Shown: positions 15,717-24,995, numbered from the stretch's first letter. The stretch: DNA of 52,504 nucleotides from Alphaproteobacteria bacterium (GCA_016794305.1 JAEUKN010000008.1:1-52504), one strand, 5' to 3'. Numbers and translations: made by a program. The notes: generated from the letters alone by a model not told the origin.

Positions 15717-15743
15717 CAGGTCCTGAGGTAACTCAAGGACCTG
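15717..15743 (-). terminator. Hairpin with minus-strand U tract, downstream of the pilus operon
   Basis: CAGGTCCT (15717-15724) pairs with AGGACCTG (15736-15743), extended by GAG/CTC around the loop. On the minus strand it is followed by TTTCTTTTTTAGG, a good U tract, so it can end the pilus operon transcript that stops coding at 15983. The plus-strand side has a weaker CCTTTCTTCT. A weaker AT-only hairpin (ATGAAA/TTTCAT, 15945-15960) followed by seven T on the minus strand lies closer to the operon end. Confidence 0.65.
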
Positions 15744-15982
15744 CCTTTCTTCTGGGGGGAGAAAGCTCGTTAAATTATAAAATTTTTATAAAACACACTC
15801 TGAGAGTTAATATTTATCTTTTTCTATTACCAAAAACTCTTCCCTTTGTTTCAGGATTGAAGAGTAAATTACCGCCGTTTGTTTATCTTATGAGTTTTTT
15901 TATAAACCTAACTTAAGGATATGTCAACTATAATTTTCAAAAAAATGAAATTTTTTTCATATGGAATCGTGAATTATGATTA

Positions 15983-16462
15983 TTATCGCCCTACCAGCAC
16001 GATTGATCCTGCGGGAATAACCCCGGGGATGACAATTCCCGTATTGCGCGTTCCATTATACTCCCGCAGTGCAAATAAGTTTCCTGTCGCGGCGTCTTTG
16101 ATCCCCAACATCCGCGTTTCATCCAAACGTTTATAAAGGTCCTGAAGATAGTTTTTATTTAGGGGCGGATTTGCGGGCGGTGAATAAATATACAACATGC
16201 CCGTCGGGTCGACATAATTCCTCCAATTGCCGCGTTTTGTGTATCCTTCCAGAAAAGTCAAATTGGCATCCAGGATGCTTCCATTTGCAAAATTGGGATT
16301 GGCTCGTAGAAACCGCATCACCCCATCGCGATACATCAAAAAATCATTAGATACGGTCTCAGATGTCACAGAAGTTACCAAAGCTTGACTTTTGGGCATC
16401 TCAGTCGCCACAAATAATGTGACGATGGATAAGAAAATCATCGCAATCCATAATGGTAACAT
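15983..16462 (-). CDS. PilM-like protein of the type IVb (R64-type) pilus system
   Basis: 159 residues; an N-terminal membrane anchor (LWIAMIFLSIVTLFVAT) followed by a soluble domain. The opening anchor, the FLMYRDGVMRFLRANPNF stretch and the short Gly/Pro-rich end IVIPGVIPAGSIVLVGR resemble the R64 PilM family, small inner-membrane accessory proteins of thin-pilus assembly. The match is from memory of the family, so it is moderate. The gene has a strong AAGGAGGGG ribosome site, starts 22 bases after the preceding ATPase gene and is the last gene of the pilus operon. Confidence 0.6.
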   Translation of the reverse strand: MLPLWIAMIFLSIVTLFVATEMPKSQALVTSVTSETVSNDFLMYRDGVMRFLRANPNFANGSILDANLTFLEGYTKRGNWRNYVDPTGMLYIYSPPANPPLNKNYLQDLYKRLDETRMLGIKDAATGNLFALREYNGTRNTGIVIPGVIPAGSIVLVGR

Positions 16463-16484
16463 GGCCCCTCCTTTTTATATCGGC

Positions 16485-17510
16485 TCAGGTTCGCGTCTGA
16501 CGGCGCCGGCCATTAATATCTGTCAATGTTTCATTTGTATTGTTTCTAACCTGCATCAGCATGCGGTTTAATTGGAGGGTAATCTCATTCGCCACCTGAT
16601 CAAAACGGCGCATACGGATAATATTACGCACACCGCGTGTTTCTTCATCTCCTAACCATAAATGCTCAATTTTTGGCTGGGCTGGGCTGCCCTCCAATTT
16701 TTGATTCATCACGGCCAATAACCCGTTGGCCAGCAGGCTGGATGTATCCTCTGAACTCCCCACTGCACCGTTGGCGAGAGAATATATGCGCTCAATCGCG
16801 GTGGGAACCGAATCGGCATGAATGGTACAAATAACTAAACGCCCATTGATCGAAGCCCGCAAAGCCTCCCCCGCAGCGTCCGCATCCCTGATCTCCCCCA
16901 TAAAAATAATGTCCGGTGCATATCGCGCGGTTTTACGGCATGCCTCACCAAATCCGCCATGATCAACCCAGGTTTGATAACAAATTCCTTTGCCATGGAC
17001 ACCCTCGAGCGGCATTTCCGGCGGATCTTCAATTGTGATAGCCACGCCCCCGAACAATTTTAAACGCTCGGCCACAATCGCCGATGCGGTCGTGGTTTTC
17101 CCTTGACCATAGGCCCCTGAAATCACCACAAGGCCGCTTAAGTTCGGCTTTCTAAAATGGTCCAAGTAACCGGAATGGATATTCAATCTACCCAGCGTTG
17201 GAACTTCACTCGGCAAGCGCCGCAGTACAAACACGGTTTCATTTAAGCTGGTGAGAAGAGATACGCGAAACGCCATGGATTGAAAGGAAATAGCAAATTC
17301 ATTTTGAAATGAGTCATCCATTTTTTTTAGGCATAATTCGCGTATTTCCGCCAATTCTCGCAAGCATGATGCCGGGGGATGGAATGGTCCGTCACTCGAT
17401 GAACCACCAGCGAACCAAATATCCTGTTCCCCCAGATAGATATCCTTAAAATCAAGTTGTTTTATACTATACGCATCATTTGTTTTCATAGCTTTAACAT
17501 TTATGTCCAT
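16485..17510 (-). CDS. Second T2SS/T4P/T4SS-family ATPase of the pilus operon
   Basis: 341-residue secretion ATPase. The P-loop is GAYGQGKTT near residues 132-140, followed by ITIEDPPEMPLEG (Asp box), DIIFMGEIRDADAAGEAL (Walker B) and LVICTIHADS (His box). It lacks the CxxC zinc motif and the long N-terminal domain of assembly ATPases such as PilQ upstream, so a retraction-type or accessory role fits better. The ribosome site before ATG 17510 is weak, and the gap to the upstream pilin gene is 66 bases. R64-type pil operons usually have one ATPase, so this is an extra part. Confidence 0.8.
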   Translation of the reverse strand: MDINVKAMKTNDAYSIKQLDFKDIYLGEQDIWFAGGSSSDGPFHPPASCLRELAEIRELCLKKMDDSFQNEFAISFQSMAFRVSLLTSLNETVFVLRRLPSEVPTLGRLNIHSGYLDHFRKPNLSGLVVISGAYGQGKTTTASAIVAERLKLFGGVAITIEDPPEMPLEGVHGKGICYQTWVDHGGFGEACRKTARYAPDIIFMGEIRDADAAGEALRASINGRLVICTIHADSVPTAIERIYSLANGAVGSSEDTSSLLANGLLAVMNQKLEGSPAQPKIEHLWLGDEETRGVRNIIRMRRFDQVANEITLQLNRMLMQVRNNTNETLTDINGRRRQTRT

Positions 17511-17576
17511 TTTTTCATTACCATCGTTGATAATATGATTAATCTAAAATATTTTATTGAATTATTATACTCCCCA

Positions 17577-18158
17577 TTAATTTCTTGACATGAACCAGAC
17601 CACATTATTTCCTGGACTGCAGGCATTATCTGCCGTATCAGGCAATATTGGGAATGTTGTAATCACTGCATTGGACGGTGTTACGTTTACATTCGCCCAA
17701 TCGGAAGCTGAAGCCAACAACGAAATACAAACATCCTCAGGAATCATCGTTGATCCAATTTGAAAACTCCCTCCATTATTGAATGACCGCACGTTAATAA
17801 TCCCGCCAAAAGAATTAAATAAACTGTTAGTGGTTGTATCCACTTTTATGGTACTCGGTATTCCTCCTGCCGTAATGAGGACATTATTAATAATAGTCCC
17901 GTCCACAGCCCCATAATTATGGGATTGTGCATATATTTTTTGCGTCAATAGTTTAATCGCCAGAATGTCACGCATCATCTGTTGGGCACTACTGCTTTTA
18001 GCAGCGACACCATATAAAGCCAACGCGCCAATGATCACCACTGATATAATGGCTAAAGCGGCAATAAGCTCTATCATAGTTATTCCTTGCACTTGTCTCA
18101 AGCTAACATCTGATATGTTCAACATCATCCTTTTAATCCGCTTTATGTCATAAATCAT
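17577..18158 (-). CDS. Second type IVb (PilS-type) prepilin
   Basis: 193 residues. A basic leader of 25 residues (K6, R7, K9, R10, R21) ends in VQG, followed by the class III cleavage site and mature N-terminus ITMIELIAALAIISVVIIGA with Glu at mature position 5. The mature protein has two cysteines near the C-terminus (DVCISLLASASDW and ADNACSPGNN) that could form the pilin disulfide loop. It is a paralogue of the pilin encoded just upstream: both share IxxCISLL..A.DWA..N/T. Starts at residues 11-13 are possible too. It may be a minor pilin or an alternative major pilin. Confidence 0.87.
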   Translation of the reverse strand: MIYDIKRIKRMMLNISDVSLRQVQGITMIELIAALAIISVVIIGALALYGVAAKSSSAQQMMRDILAIKLLTQKIYAQSHNYGAVDGTIINNVLITAGGIPSTIKVDTTTNSLFNSFGGIINVRSFNNGGSFQIGSTMIPEDVCISLLASASDWANVNVTPSNAVITTFPILPDTADNACSPGNNVVWFMSRN

Positions 18159-18162
18159 CGAA

Positions 18163-18193
18163 ATTAGGGTTAGGTGTTTTGCCTAACCCTAAT
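18163..18193 (-). promoter_or_regulatory. 12 bp perfect hairpin between the two pilin genes
   Basis: ATTAGGGTTAGG (18163-18174) and CCTAACCCTAAT (18182-18193) are exact inverse copies around a seven-base loop. On the transcript the hairpin begins 12 bases after the stop codon of the first pilin gene and ends five bases before the start codon of the second. No U tract follows, so it is not a standard terminator. It could protect the 3' end of the first pilin mRNA and reduce ribosome entry on the second gene, giving unequal expression. Confidence 0.7.
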
Positions 18194-18204
18194 TCATAAG
18201 TATT

Positions 18205-18762
18205 TTAATTGTTGCTCACAAAGGTCATTGGACCTAAAGCGTTGCAACGTGCTGTGGCATTAGCAGGAGTCGATGGTAAGTTTGCCGCTAGGGTTTGACC
18301 TCCTGGTGCCGTTACACTCGCCCAATCTTGAGCACTAGTCAAAAGCGAGATACAAGTGCTGATAGGTATGTTTGTTAAGGCGATTGTGAATGTCCCACCG
18401 TTAGAAGTGACAGTCACCTGTCCGTTTAGAGAGTGATTCAATGCCGCACCATTTGCCCGGATCGTAGTTGGAATTTTATTCGCAGCAATAAGCGTGGCAT
18501 TAAGGTTTGTACCGGCAACCCCGTATGTTCCCTGTCCCATAAACAGCTGTTTAGTCGCACTTTTAATCGCAGTTATGTCAGACACAAGTTGCGTAGATGC
18601 TTGGCTGGTCGTTGCAGATCCATAAAGCGCCAAGGCCCCGATAATAATGACGGCAATCACTGAAAGTGCTGCAATCAACTCCATCAATGTGACACCTGCC
18701 TCCGCTGTATGTGTATCACAAGTCATCTCAGTTTGGGTCGTCTCAGTTTCTAGTGTAGTCAT
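18205..18762 (-). CDS. pilS: PilS-type type IVb prepilin, probable major pilin
   Basis: 185 residues. Mature N-terminus VTLMELIAALSVIAVIIIGA after a 23-residue leader ending EAG, with Glu at mature position 5: a class III prepilin of type IVb. The body (STQLVSDITAIKSATKQLF, GQGTYG) resembles PilS, with Cys pairs in ISTCISLLTSAQDW and ARCNALG near the C-terminus for the disulfide loop. The leader is acidic, with five Glu/Asp and no Lys or Arg, unlike the basic leader of the second pilin. Strong AAAGGAG site before ATG 18762. Position after the membrane-protein gene and the hairpin behind it suggest the major subunit. Confidence 0.9.
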   Translation of the reverse strand: MTTLETETTQTEMTCDTHTAEAGVTLMELIAALSVIAVIIIGALALYGSATTSQASTQLVSDITAIKSATKQLFMGQGTYGVAGTNLNATLIAANKIPTTIRANGAALNHSLNGQVTVTSNGGTFTIALTNIPISTCISLLTSAQDWASVTAPGGQTLAANLPSTPANATARCNALGPMTFVSNN

Positions 18763-18797
18763 AGTTTTCTCCTTTTGTTAAAATGAAACTCAAAAAT

Positions 18798-19874
18798 TTA
18801 ATGCGATGTTTGGATAATGGTCGCCATCTGCAACTCCATGCCAATCAGGCCGCCCATCATAAAAGCCACAAAAAGCCCCACAAACAACACACTAATTCCA
18901 AAAATCACCTTCATCATCGCCTGGATGCGTTCAATTCCCTCAACCATCCATTCTTTCCCAATAATAGAAAGCGCATTATCAAATCCTGAAAGCCGTGAGT
19001 ATATGGCGATATCATCAATAATTTCCTCATCCGGAAACCCATAACCGGACCGGGAGAGCGCATCTCCCGGGCTCAAGCCCGACCGCATCCCTTTTAAACA
19101 TGCACGAATACGATTTTGCATCCACGGAGTGGCGTCCGATGCCATTTGTTCAAGTGCATTTTCAATTCGTACCCCCGCATTGATCAGTGAGGCAAAACTA
19201 ATCAGCCAAGTACTCCCATTGACCAATCGGTAGATATTATAGGGGGGATATTTATCAACATATTTCCGCCACCCCTCACTCCACCGCGGTAAAGACATAA
19301 AAAAAGCGACAATGAGTCCAATAATCACAGCAATAATCACGACAATCCAATTACGCGAAAAATCAGCAAAATCAATCATAATGCGGGCAATTCCATGCCA
19401 TTTATCGTCAGAAACAACCTTGGAAAACTCTGGAATCACCTTAAAACTGAACATAATCAAAACCGAAAAAGCAATACACATCATCACGACCGGATAAGAT
19501 AAACCTGAGATGACTGCTGTCTTAATTTTTTTCTTGGCTTCCATGATGCTGGCGGTTGCCTCCAACGCATCGCCCACTGTTCCCGATTGTTCACCGGCGG
19601 AGATCAGCATTTGTTCATCTTGATCAACCCACCCCGCAATCGCATTCGAAATTCGACTGCCATTGCGCATGTGGTCAATCCAATGTTGCAAAGCAATCGC
19701 CACTGGGTGTTTTGCACCTCCAGAGTCAACCCTGCGCTTTAACAAAGAACTCATCGCATCAATAACCGGCACCCCATTATTCAGTAATTTAGCCAATTTG
19801 AGCCACAAACGCCGTCGTCCCGAAACATCAATGCGGAACAAAAAGCGGTTTAATTTTAGCTCTAAAGAATTCAA
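18798..19874 (-). CDS. pilR: PilR/GspF-family inner-membrane pilus platform protein
   Basis: 358-residue polytopic protein that forms the inner-membrane base on which the assembly ATPase acts. The GspF fold shows as two cytoplasmic helical domains, each followed by membrane segments: LAKLLNNGVPVIDAMSSLLK ... MLISAGEQSGTVGDALEATA with segments near 130-150 and 165-190, and the second repeat FASLINAGVRIENALEQMA ... IAIYSRLSGFDNAL with a final segment near 330. It opens with TTG at 19874 (GGAG ten bases upstream); the next in-frame ATG is 40 residues in and would cut the domain. It lies 29 bases after pilQ. Confidence 0.88.
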   Translation of the reverse strand: MNSLELKLNRFLFRIDVSGRRRLWLKLAKLLNNGVPVIDAMSSLLKRRVDSGGAKHPVAIALQHWIDHMRNGSRISNAIAGWVDQDEQMLISAGEQSGTVGDALEATASIMEAKKKIKTAVISGLSYPVVMMCIAFSVLIMFSFKVIPEFSKVVSDDKWHGIARIMIDFADFSRNWIVVIIAVIIGLIVAFFMSLPRWSEGWRKYVDKYPPYNIYRLVNGSTWLISFASLINAGVRIENALEQMASDATPWMQNRIRACLKGMRSGLSPGDALSRSGYGFPDEEIIDDIAIYSRLSGFDNALSIIGKEWMVEGIERIQAMMKVIFGISVLFVGLFVAFMMGGLIGMELQMATIIQTSH

Positions 19875-19903
19875 CTTATCAACACTCCGCCCAGCAAGAT
19901 GTT

Positions 19904-21376
19904 TTATTTTTCAGTAAGTCCGGCATTGAGGACACCCACAATATCCTCAGCCTGGAACGGATCCACAATTCCTAAATTAATTTTTTTAATAGCATGGTCG
20001 AGCATCGACATAACACCTTGTTGGCGTACATAGTTCAAGGCCGCCAAGCGATCGCCATTTTTAATATATTTCATCAATTCATTGTCCGTCATCACGGTTT
20101 CAGCCACAACGGTCCGCCCCATTGTCCCAGAGCCGCGACACTGATCACACCCATCGCCTTGAATAAACACCTTATCCATGTGTAACACATGCATAAATCT
20201 CTTAATGTCCCGTTCATCATACCGCCCTAAATTTTCAGTGAGCGGTGCCTTACAATGCGGGCAAAGCTGTTTTACCAAGCGTTGGCAAATCAAACCACCA
20301 ATCACCGTAGGATCAGTTAACAAATCGGCATGTACTCCCAGATCACGCAAACGATCAATAATCGCCAGTGCACTATTGGCATGAACTGTTGTCCAGACCT
20401 GGTGACCTGTCATGGCCGCTTGAACCACAAGACGCGCCGTTGGGTTATCACGCACCTCAGATAACATGATAATGTCGGGGTCCAATCGCATGGCGGCTTT
20501 AATCGCTTTTTGAAATTCTTTGGACCGCGCTTCCTCTGTGTCTGCATTGGCCACCGGAGTTTGCACAGCACCCGGAATTGGGTACTCAGGTGGATCCTCC
20601 ACAGTGATGATATGTTTGCGCCCCTGTGTTTCATGAATAATTGATCCCAATACGCGTTGCAGGGTTGTTGACTTTCCTGACCCTGTGGGACCACCGATGA
20701 TCATCACCCCTGTGGGCTTTTTCTTCATGTATTCAATGGAGTCACTTTGGAATTGTTCATATCCCAATTTAACCAAGTCCAGATCACTGCTCGTGTCGTT
20801 ATAGAGCAAGCGTAACACCATAATATATCCGTCAACCTGAGGGGATGTTGCAATCCGAATCCCGTCCAGATTAATGGGAATTTTTGATTTTTCGGAAATA
20901 CGGGCATCTTGGCGCGACATATGTTCAAAAGTCGAATCCGACACATCGGCCATGGCTTGATAAATCGTCGAACATAGTTTTTCGCCATAATCGAAAGAAT
21001 ATTCCTCAACAAATTCTAAATCATTATGTATGCGAAAAAAGATCTGGGTTCTGAGCCGCTTACTCACGCGGATATGAATATCCGAAGCCCGCAGCGCCAC
21101 GGCCTTCTCAAATAAATTTTTGGCTGCCATTTGCATGTCGGAATGACGTTCTTGGACTTGCTGCCCTGAGTAATAACCCATGACCACAGAAAGATCCGCA
21201 TGCTGGACAGTATGGGCAAAACCCAGTCTATTCAGCCGGCTAATGAAGCCGCGCACGTGAGGATTGAAAGCATATGATTTGGCAACAATCAAGCGACCGT
21301 CATCCAAGAGTACCAGCATATTTCGCATCTCATCTGAGACTTGAAACTCTCCACCTTTTGCTGTTAGAACTTTCAC
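19904..21376 (-). CDS. pilQ: PilQ-type pilus assembly ATPase (GspE/PilB superfamily)
   Basis: Hexameric motor that powers pilus polymerisation. An N-terminal domain (about 1-85) precedes the N2 domain (ASDIHIRVS near 97-105). The P-loop GGPTGSGKSTT is at about 228-238, then VEDPPEYPIPGAVQTPV, Walker B DIIMLSEVRDNPTARL and His box HQVWTTVHANSAL. Two CxxC pairs, CPHCKAPL and CDQCRGSG, make the zinc-binding C-terminal module of assembly ATPases. The 490-residue length fits R64 PilQ better than the longer PilB. Here PilQ means the R64 ATPase, not the secretin of type IVa systems. Confidence 0.92.
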   Translation of the reverse strand: MKVLTAKGGEFQVSDEMRNMLVLLDDGRLIVAKSYAFNPHVRGFISRLNRLGFAHTVQHADLSVVMGYYSGQQVQERHSDMQMAAKNLFEKAVALRASDIHIRVSKRLRTQIFFRIHNDLEFVEEYSFDYGEKLCSTIYQAMADVSDSTFEHMSRQDARISEKSKIPINLDGIRIATSPQVDGYIMVLRLLYNDTSSDLDLVKLGYEQFQSDSIEYMKKKPTGVMIIGGPTGSGKSTTLQRVLGSIIHETQGRKHIITVEDPPEYPIPGAVQTPVANADTEEARSKEFQKAIKAAMRLDPDIIMLSEVRDNPTARLVVQAAMTGHQVWTTVHANSALAIIDRLRDLGVHADLLTDPTVIGGLICQRLVKQLCPHCKAPLTENLGRYDERDIKRFMHVLHMDKVFIQGDGCDQCRGSGTMGRTVVAETVMTDNELMKYIKNGDRLAALNYVRQQGVMSMLDHAIKKINLGIVDPFQAEDIVGVLNAGLTEK

Positions 21377-21479
21377 TTATTATGCCCCGCAATCGCCAAT
21401 TTGACGTAAATACGCCATTGAAATAATGACTTATTATCTTAAATTTTATATGGATTTGATAAATAAAGGCTTAATGAAA

Positions 21480-22124
21480 TCAAAAACTTGAAGCCGGCAT
21501 TTGAGGGATAGGTGGTGCGAGGCCTGGCGCCCCTCCACCATAGGCTGCAGAAGATGAGGACGGGGATTTGACCGTCATAGCACCGCCAAATGGTAGCTTT
21601 TTCAACTGTTTGCCTTTTTGAACCGTTACGGAGTCAATTTGGATATTTTTGACAACCCAATCCCCCACATGATCGCCAACCCTGACAACTTGAGTCCCAC
21701 CATTATCGAGATATAATGTCGCACGCAATTTGCCATCTATGCCGTCAATTTCTTTAATTCCAGGAATTGTACTCATATCGCCCATCAAATCTAATGAAGG
21801 ATTGCCAGTCATGGGTGCTATGGGTAACGCCGGCGGTTGATTAGGGAGATCACCCGTCCCAGCGCTATCTCCATTCTCAATCTTGTCTATCTCCGAAAGT
21901 TTTGAGGCTATTTTCGCCTTCATTTCGATTTCCGAAAGACGTGCAGATAGCACAGCCACACGGGCGTTAATATCAGAAATTTCCTTGGCCACGTTGGTTG
22001 TGGATGACACGTCAGTCTCTGCCGTCAAGTCATCCAGACTGCCCGCTAATACATTGGTCGGCAATATTAAACCAAACATCACCATACAAATGATATTTAA
22101 AAGCAAAAACCTAATTTTTAACAT
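21480..22124 (-). CDS. pilP: PilP-like periplasmic pilus accessory protein
   Basis: 214 residues from ATG 22124, chosen because AGGAG lies six bases upstream; an upstream ATG at 22151 lacks this. A signal peptide or anchor (FLLLNIICMVMFGLILPTNVLA) is followed by a coiled-coil-like region (ISDINARVAVLSARLSEIEM), a Pro-rich linker, a small beta domain (GKLRATLYLDNGGTQVVRVG, VGDWVVKNI) typical of PilP, and a Gly/Pro-rich tail. It overlaps the 3' end of pilO by 14 bases. Assigned from domain plan and place in the R64-like gene order. It may link the inner-membrane PilO to the PilN secretin. Confidence 0.72.
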   Translation of the reverse strand: MLKIRFLLLNIICMVMFGLILPTNVLAGSLDDLTAETDVSSTTNVAKEISDINARVAVLSARLSEIEMKAKIASKLSEIDKIENGDSAGTGDLPNQPPALPIAPMTGNPSLDLMGDMSTIPGIKEIDGIDGKLRATLYLDNGGTQVVRVGDHVGDWVVKNIQIDSVTVQKGKQLKKLPFGGAMTVKSPSSSSAAYGGGAPGLAPPIPQMPASSF

Positions 22125-23376
22125 ATTGAACTCCTTCCATAGTCCAAACAATTTTTCCTTCCGCCCATACTGCTGTCATCGTATCCACCCTGAATCCCGG
22201 ATTATCCATCTCCCTAATCAGTTGTGTCGGTAACAAGACGTTATCGGCCTTCCATATAAGTTCGGCCCAATCGGGGGGGGTAACATCGCCTTGCTGTCCT
22301 GGCATAACTGGCGGGGCTACTTGTGACAACGATGTAGAAAATTGTATGTCAAATTTATGGGCCACACTATGCAGGTGAATGAGCTTTTCTTCCATCAGGC
22401 CAACAGCCTCATCTTGCCCCGTGGCCAGAGAGTTTAATGGAACCGTAAGGGACGCAATAGAGGCATCCGCTGAAATTGCCGCGGCCGGACTTACAGATTT
22501 GAGATGCTCAATCCACCCATATTTTTGCGGCCGCCATGAAATCGTCAAATTCCCGCCAGCACAATTGATAAGCGAGAGATCCCAGTTACCTGGGAACAAA
22601 TTAACTTGATTTAAGGCCGCAACACATGCCCCAACCATATCTGTAGCGAGGGGCTTATTTTTCCAAGGATGTTCTGGCGGCGGCGGAGGTGGTGGTATCA
22701 CATCCGTAAGCTCGTCTTGCTTTTCCGCCCTATGATCCTTCCAATATTGATAAATATATTTGCCACCAATAATTATGGCCATACAAACAAACACAATAAT
22801 GATGTATTTTTTATTATCAGCAATGATGGCATTAGAATCAACCGGCCTTAGCCTCCACCATTTATGAATCTGCTTTTTCCCCTCCCCTGTCACCGGAAGA
22901 ATAAACGCAAAATCACGATCAGTTGACTGTGCCACCCGCCAAGACTCTGGCGCCACAATTAATGACCACTCCCCCAGACTTAAATCCTCATAGAGCCTAG
23001 CTTTTGTAGTTTCTTCATCAAAAAAATACTGATCTCCATCTGGGAGGATCACACCATCACGTTGAATGACATAAACCCAGCCACCATCCTCGACAGGAGA
23101 GACAAAAATAAAATCCCTAGCCCCCGACTCGAGTTCCAATGTTTTTGAAACAATCGCCGCGACAGAAAGGGCTCCGGACTTTACTTCATCATCAAGAGCC
23201 GCAAGGCCAACATATTTTGTTGAGGTCTCGCGCAAGACATAAAGATTGAGCGAAAGCTCTTCCGCCAAAAGCTTAATTTCTTTTTTAGCTTCTGATTGGC
23301 TGTGCGCCGCCAATGGCTGCCAAAACAGCCCAGAGACATATTTTATGCCATCGATCGTGAAACAATGTTGCTTCAT
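22111..23376 (-). CDS. pilO: PilO-type inner-membrane pilus assembly protein
   Basis: 421 residues. The N-terminal cytoplasmic half (residues 1-190) resembles pilin accessory protein PilO of thin-pilus operons; one membrane segment lies near 193-210 (YIIIVFVCMAIIIGGKYIYQ), followed by a charged stretch, eight prolines in a row (PPPPPPPE region, 228-236) and a periplasmic domain. This bitopic layout is that of proteins that align the ATPase platform with the secretin. It overlaps pilN by four bases (ATGA). The family match is recalled from gene order and topology. Confidence 0.75.
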   Translation of the reverse strand: MKQHCFTIDGIKYVSGLFWQPLAAHSQSEAKKEIKLLAEELSLNLYVLRETSTKYVGLAALDDEVKSGALSVAAIVSKTLELESGARDFIFVSPVEDGGWVYVIQRDGVILPDGDQYFFDEETTKARLYEDLSLGEWSLIVAPESWRVAQSTDRDFAFILPVTGEGKKQIHKWWRLRPVDSNAIIADNKKYIIIVFVCMAIIIGGKYIYQYWKDHRAEKQDELTDVIPPPPPPPEHPWKNKPLATDMVGACVAALNQVNLFPGNWDLSLINCAGGNLTISWRPQKYGWIEHLKSVSPAAAISADASIASLTVPLNSLATGQDEAVGLMEEKLIHLHSVAHKFDIQFSTSLSQVAPPVMPGQQGDVTPPDWAELIWKADNVLLPTQLIREMDNPGFRVDTMTAVWAEGKIVWTMEGVQYVKN

Positions 23377-24992
23377 TCATTCGAACCCATCAACACAGGC
23401 TGAATCAAAACCACGATAATGCGTTTAGCCTCTTGCTCTGCAGCACTCCCCCCTAAGAGGGCATTTCTAGGATGGCCTACCCCTTGCCCCTCGCCCGAGG
23501 AATCAAACTGCTCAAATCCGCTAATCACCAAGGTATCACCGCTATTAATAATAACACGTTGCAGGAAATTACGGGTATCAACTTCCGGAAGCTGGATAGA
23601 AGTCCCCAATGCAGCTATAGTTTGCATATCCTTTAAAGCCGATAGATCCACCGCATATTGCAGCATCATCTTTTTAGAATCAAGAATATGCGGGAGAACA
23701 CTCATATTAAAGCCGCTAACAACTTCGCCCGGTTGCAAAGTAATCGTATCTCCCGTACCGCTTGTCCCCCGAGTGAGTGTTGAACTAGCCAAATACGCCA
23801 ATTTATTTCCCACCTGAATCGGCGCAGGCTGATTATTAATCGTCATGATCGACGCGGACGTGACCTGTGAGACTTTCCCCTCTTCAGAAAGTGCCGACAA
23901 CAAGGCGTTCGAACCGCTGGCACCGCCGCCAAAGACGCTATATGTTAAGGTGGAACTCTCCGCCGCAACATCAAACCTGGTAATATACTCAAGACCAACG
24001 GCGCGCTTATAAACCTCATTCCAATTAATACCATACTGATCACTTGAGCGTAGATCAACCGAGAGAACCTTGACATTGATGACAACTTGCCGCGACAAAG
24101 CTTCGTTTTGCTCGTCAATAAATTTCCCAACTCGTGCCAGCACTGTCGGCGTGTCGTCCACCGTAATCGTCCCCGTCGATGGCGTCACAGTCAATTTACC
24201 ATCTTCAGAGATCATTGTATTCAGGCTGTCCTCAATTCCCTTCCATACCGAAAGAGAGGAAAACTCAATTTTAGAATTATTGGCATTATCAGATTTATTT
24301 GCGGATGTACTTTCACCGCCACCTCCGGAGCTATCCTCGCTTTTGCTTCCCACAGAGGACGAAAAACTTGTATCTCCGGGCAAGGCCACAAGCCGAAAGG
24401 TTTTGGATTTGGTTTTAAAGAAATTGATTGAGTTCCGCTCCCATTCCCAGAAAATATTATATCTGGCGGCAATTAAATCCAACAACCCTGACAAAGAGCC
24501 GGAAAAAACGATCGGTGCCTCGCGATTAACCAGCGATACAGTGGATATACCACTGGCCGCAGCCGAATCCGAAGATGTGGGCATTGGCGCAGACATACCC
24601 GGTGCGCCACCAGCCGCCGCCGCAGTCGCATCCTCTTTTTCAGGATGCGCAAATGTGACGGTGGCAGGGATCCCCGTTAAATAGGTGATATAGGCCGCCG
24701 CGTCACTTAAATCCTTAAAGCTACGATTCACCACCACATCACGCGAGAGCATCTGCGTCATATGCGGATCCTGATATTCATCCACCTTGCTAACAGGCAA
24801 CCAAGCTTTATCAATTCTTTGGACATTGTTCGTCGGCAGCTCCGCCAATTTATCGGCGCGGCGCAAGGTTTCCATTGACCGGGTCGCCTCAATATCCGCC
24901 CGCCCAACCTTTTCATCCGCCGGTTTAAGGATGGGCGTTGTGCACCCGGTTAAAATAACAAAAGCCGCCACTGCGCAAAGTTTGTGATTCAT
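23373..24992 (-). CDS. pilN: PilN/BfpB-type outer-membrane secretin lipoprotein
   Basis: 539-residue secretin, the outer-membrane channel for the pilus. Lipoprotein signal with lipobox LTGC at 14-17. N-terminal domains include an STN-like small domain and an N1-like segment (WKGIEDSLNTMISEDGKLTVTP). The C-terminal secretin core starts near residue 290 (VVINVKVLSVDLRSSDQYGI) and includes VTSASIMTINNQPAPIQVG and the end VIISGFEQFDS ... RIIVVLIQPVLM. A Ser/Gly-rich loop (about 210-235) separates the domains. Lipidation of the secretin is typical of R64, BFP and TCP systems. It starts three bases after the preceding gene. Confidence 0.9.
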   Translation of the reverse strand: MNHKLCAVAAFVILTGCTTPILKPADEKVGRADIEATRSMETLRRADKLAELPTNNVQRIDKAWLPVSKVDEYQDPHMTQMLSRDVVVNRSFKDLSDAAAYITYLTGIPATVTFAHPEKEDATAAAAGGAPGMSAPMPTSSDSAAASGISTVSLVNREAPIVFSGSLSGLLDLIAARYNIFWEWERNSINFFKTKSKTFRLVALPGDTSFSSSVGSKSEDSSGGGGESTSANKSDNANNSKIEFSSLSVWKGIEDSLNTMISEDGKLTVTPSTGTITVDDTPTVLARVGKFIDEQNEALSRQVVINVKVLSVDLRSSDQYGINWNEVYKRAVGLEYITRFDVAAESSTLTYSVFGGGASGSNALLSALSEEGKVSQVTSASIMTINNQPAPIQVGNKLAYLASSTLTRGTSGTGDTITLQPGEVVSGFNMSVLPHILDSKKMMLQYAVDLSALKDMQTIAALGTSIQLPEVDTRNFLQRVIINSGDTLVISGFEQFDSSGEGQGVGHPRNALLGGSAAEQEAKRIIVVLIQPVLMGSNE

Positions 24993-24995
24993 GAT

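Noticed and set aside
18163..18193. TTAGGG motif as a telomere-like or replication-related repeat
   Set aside because: Only two units within a hairpin; its position between pilin genes points to mRNA-level control.
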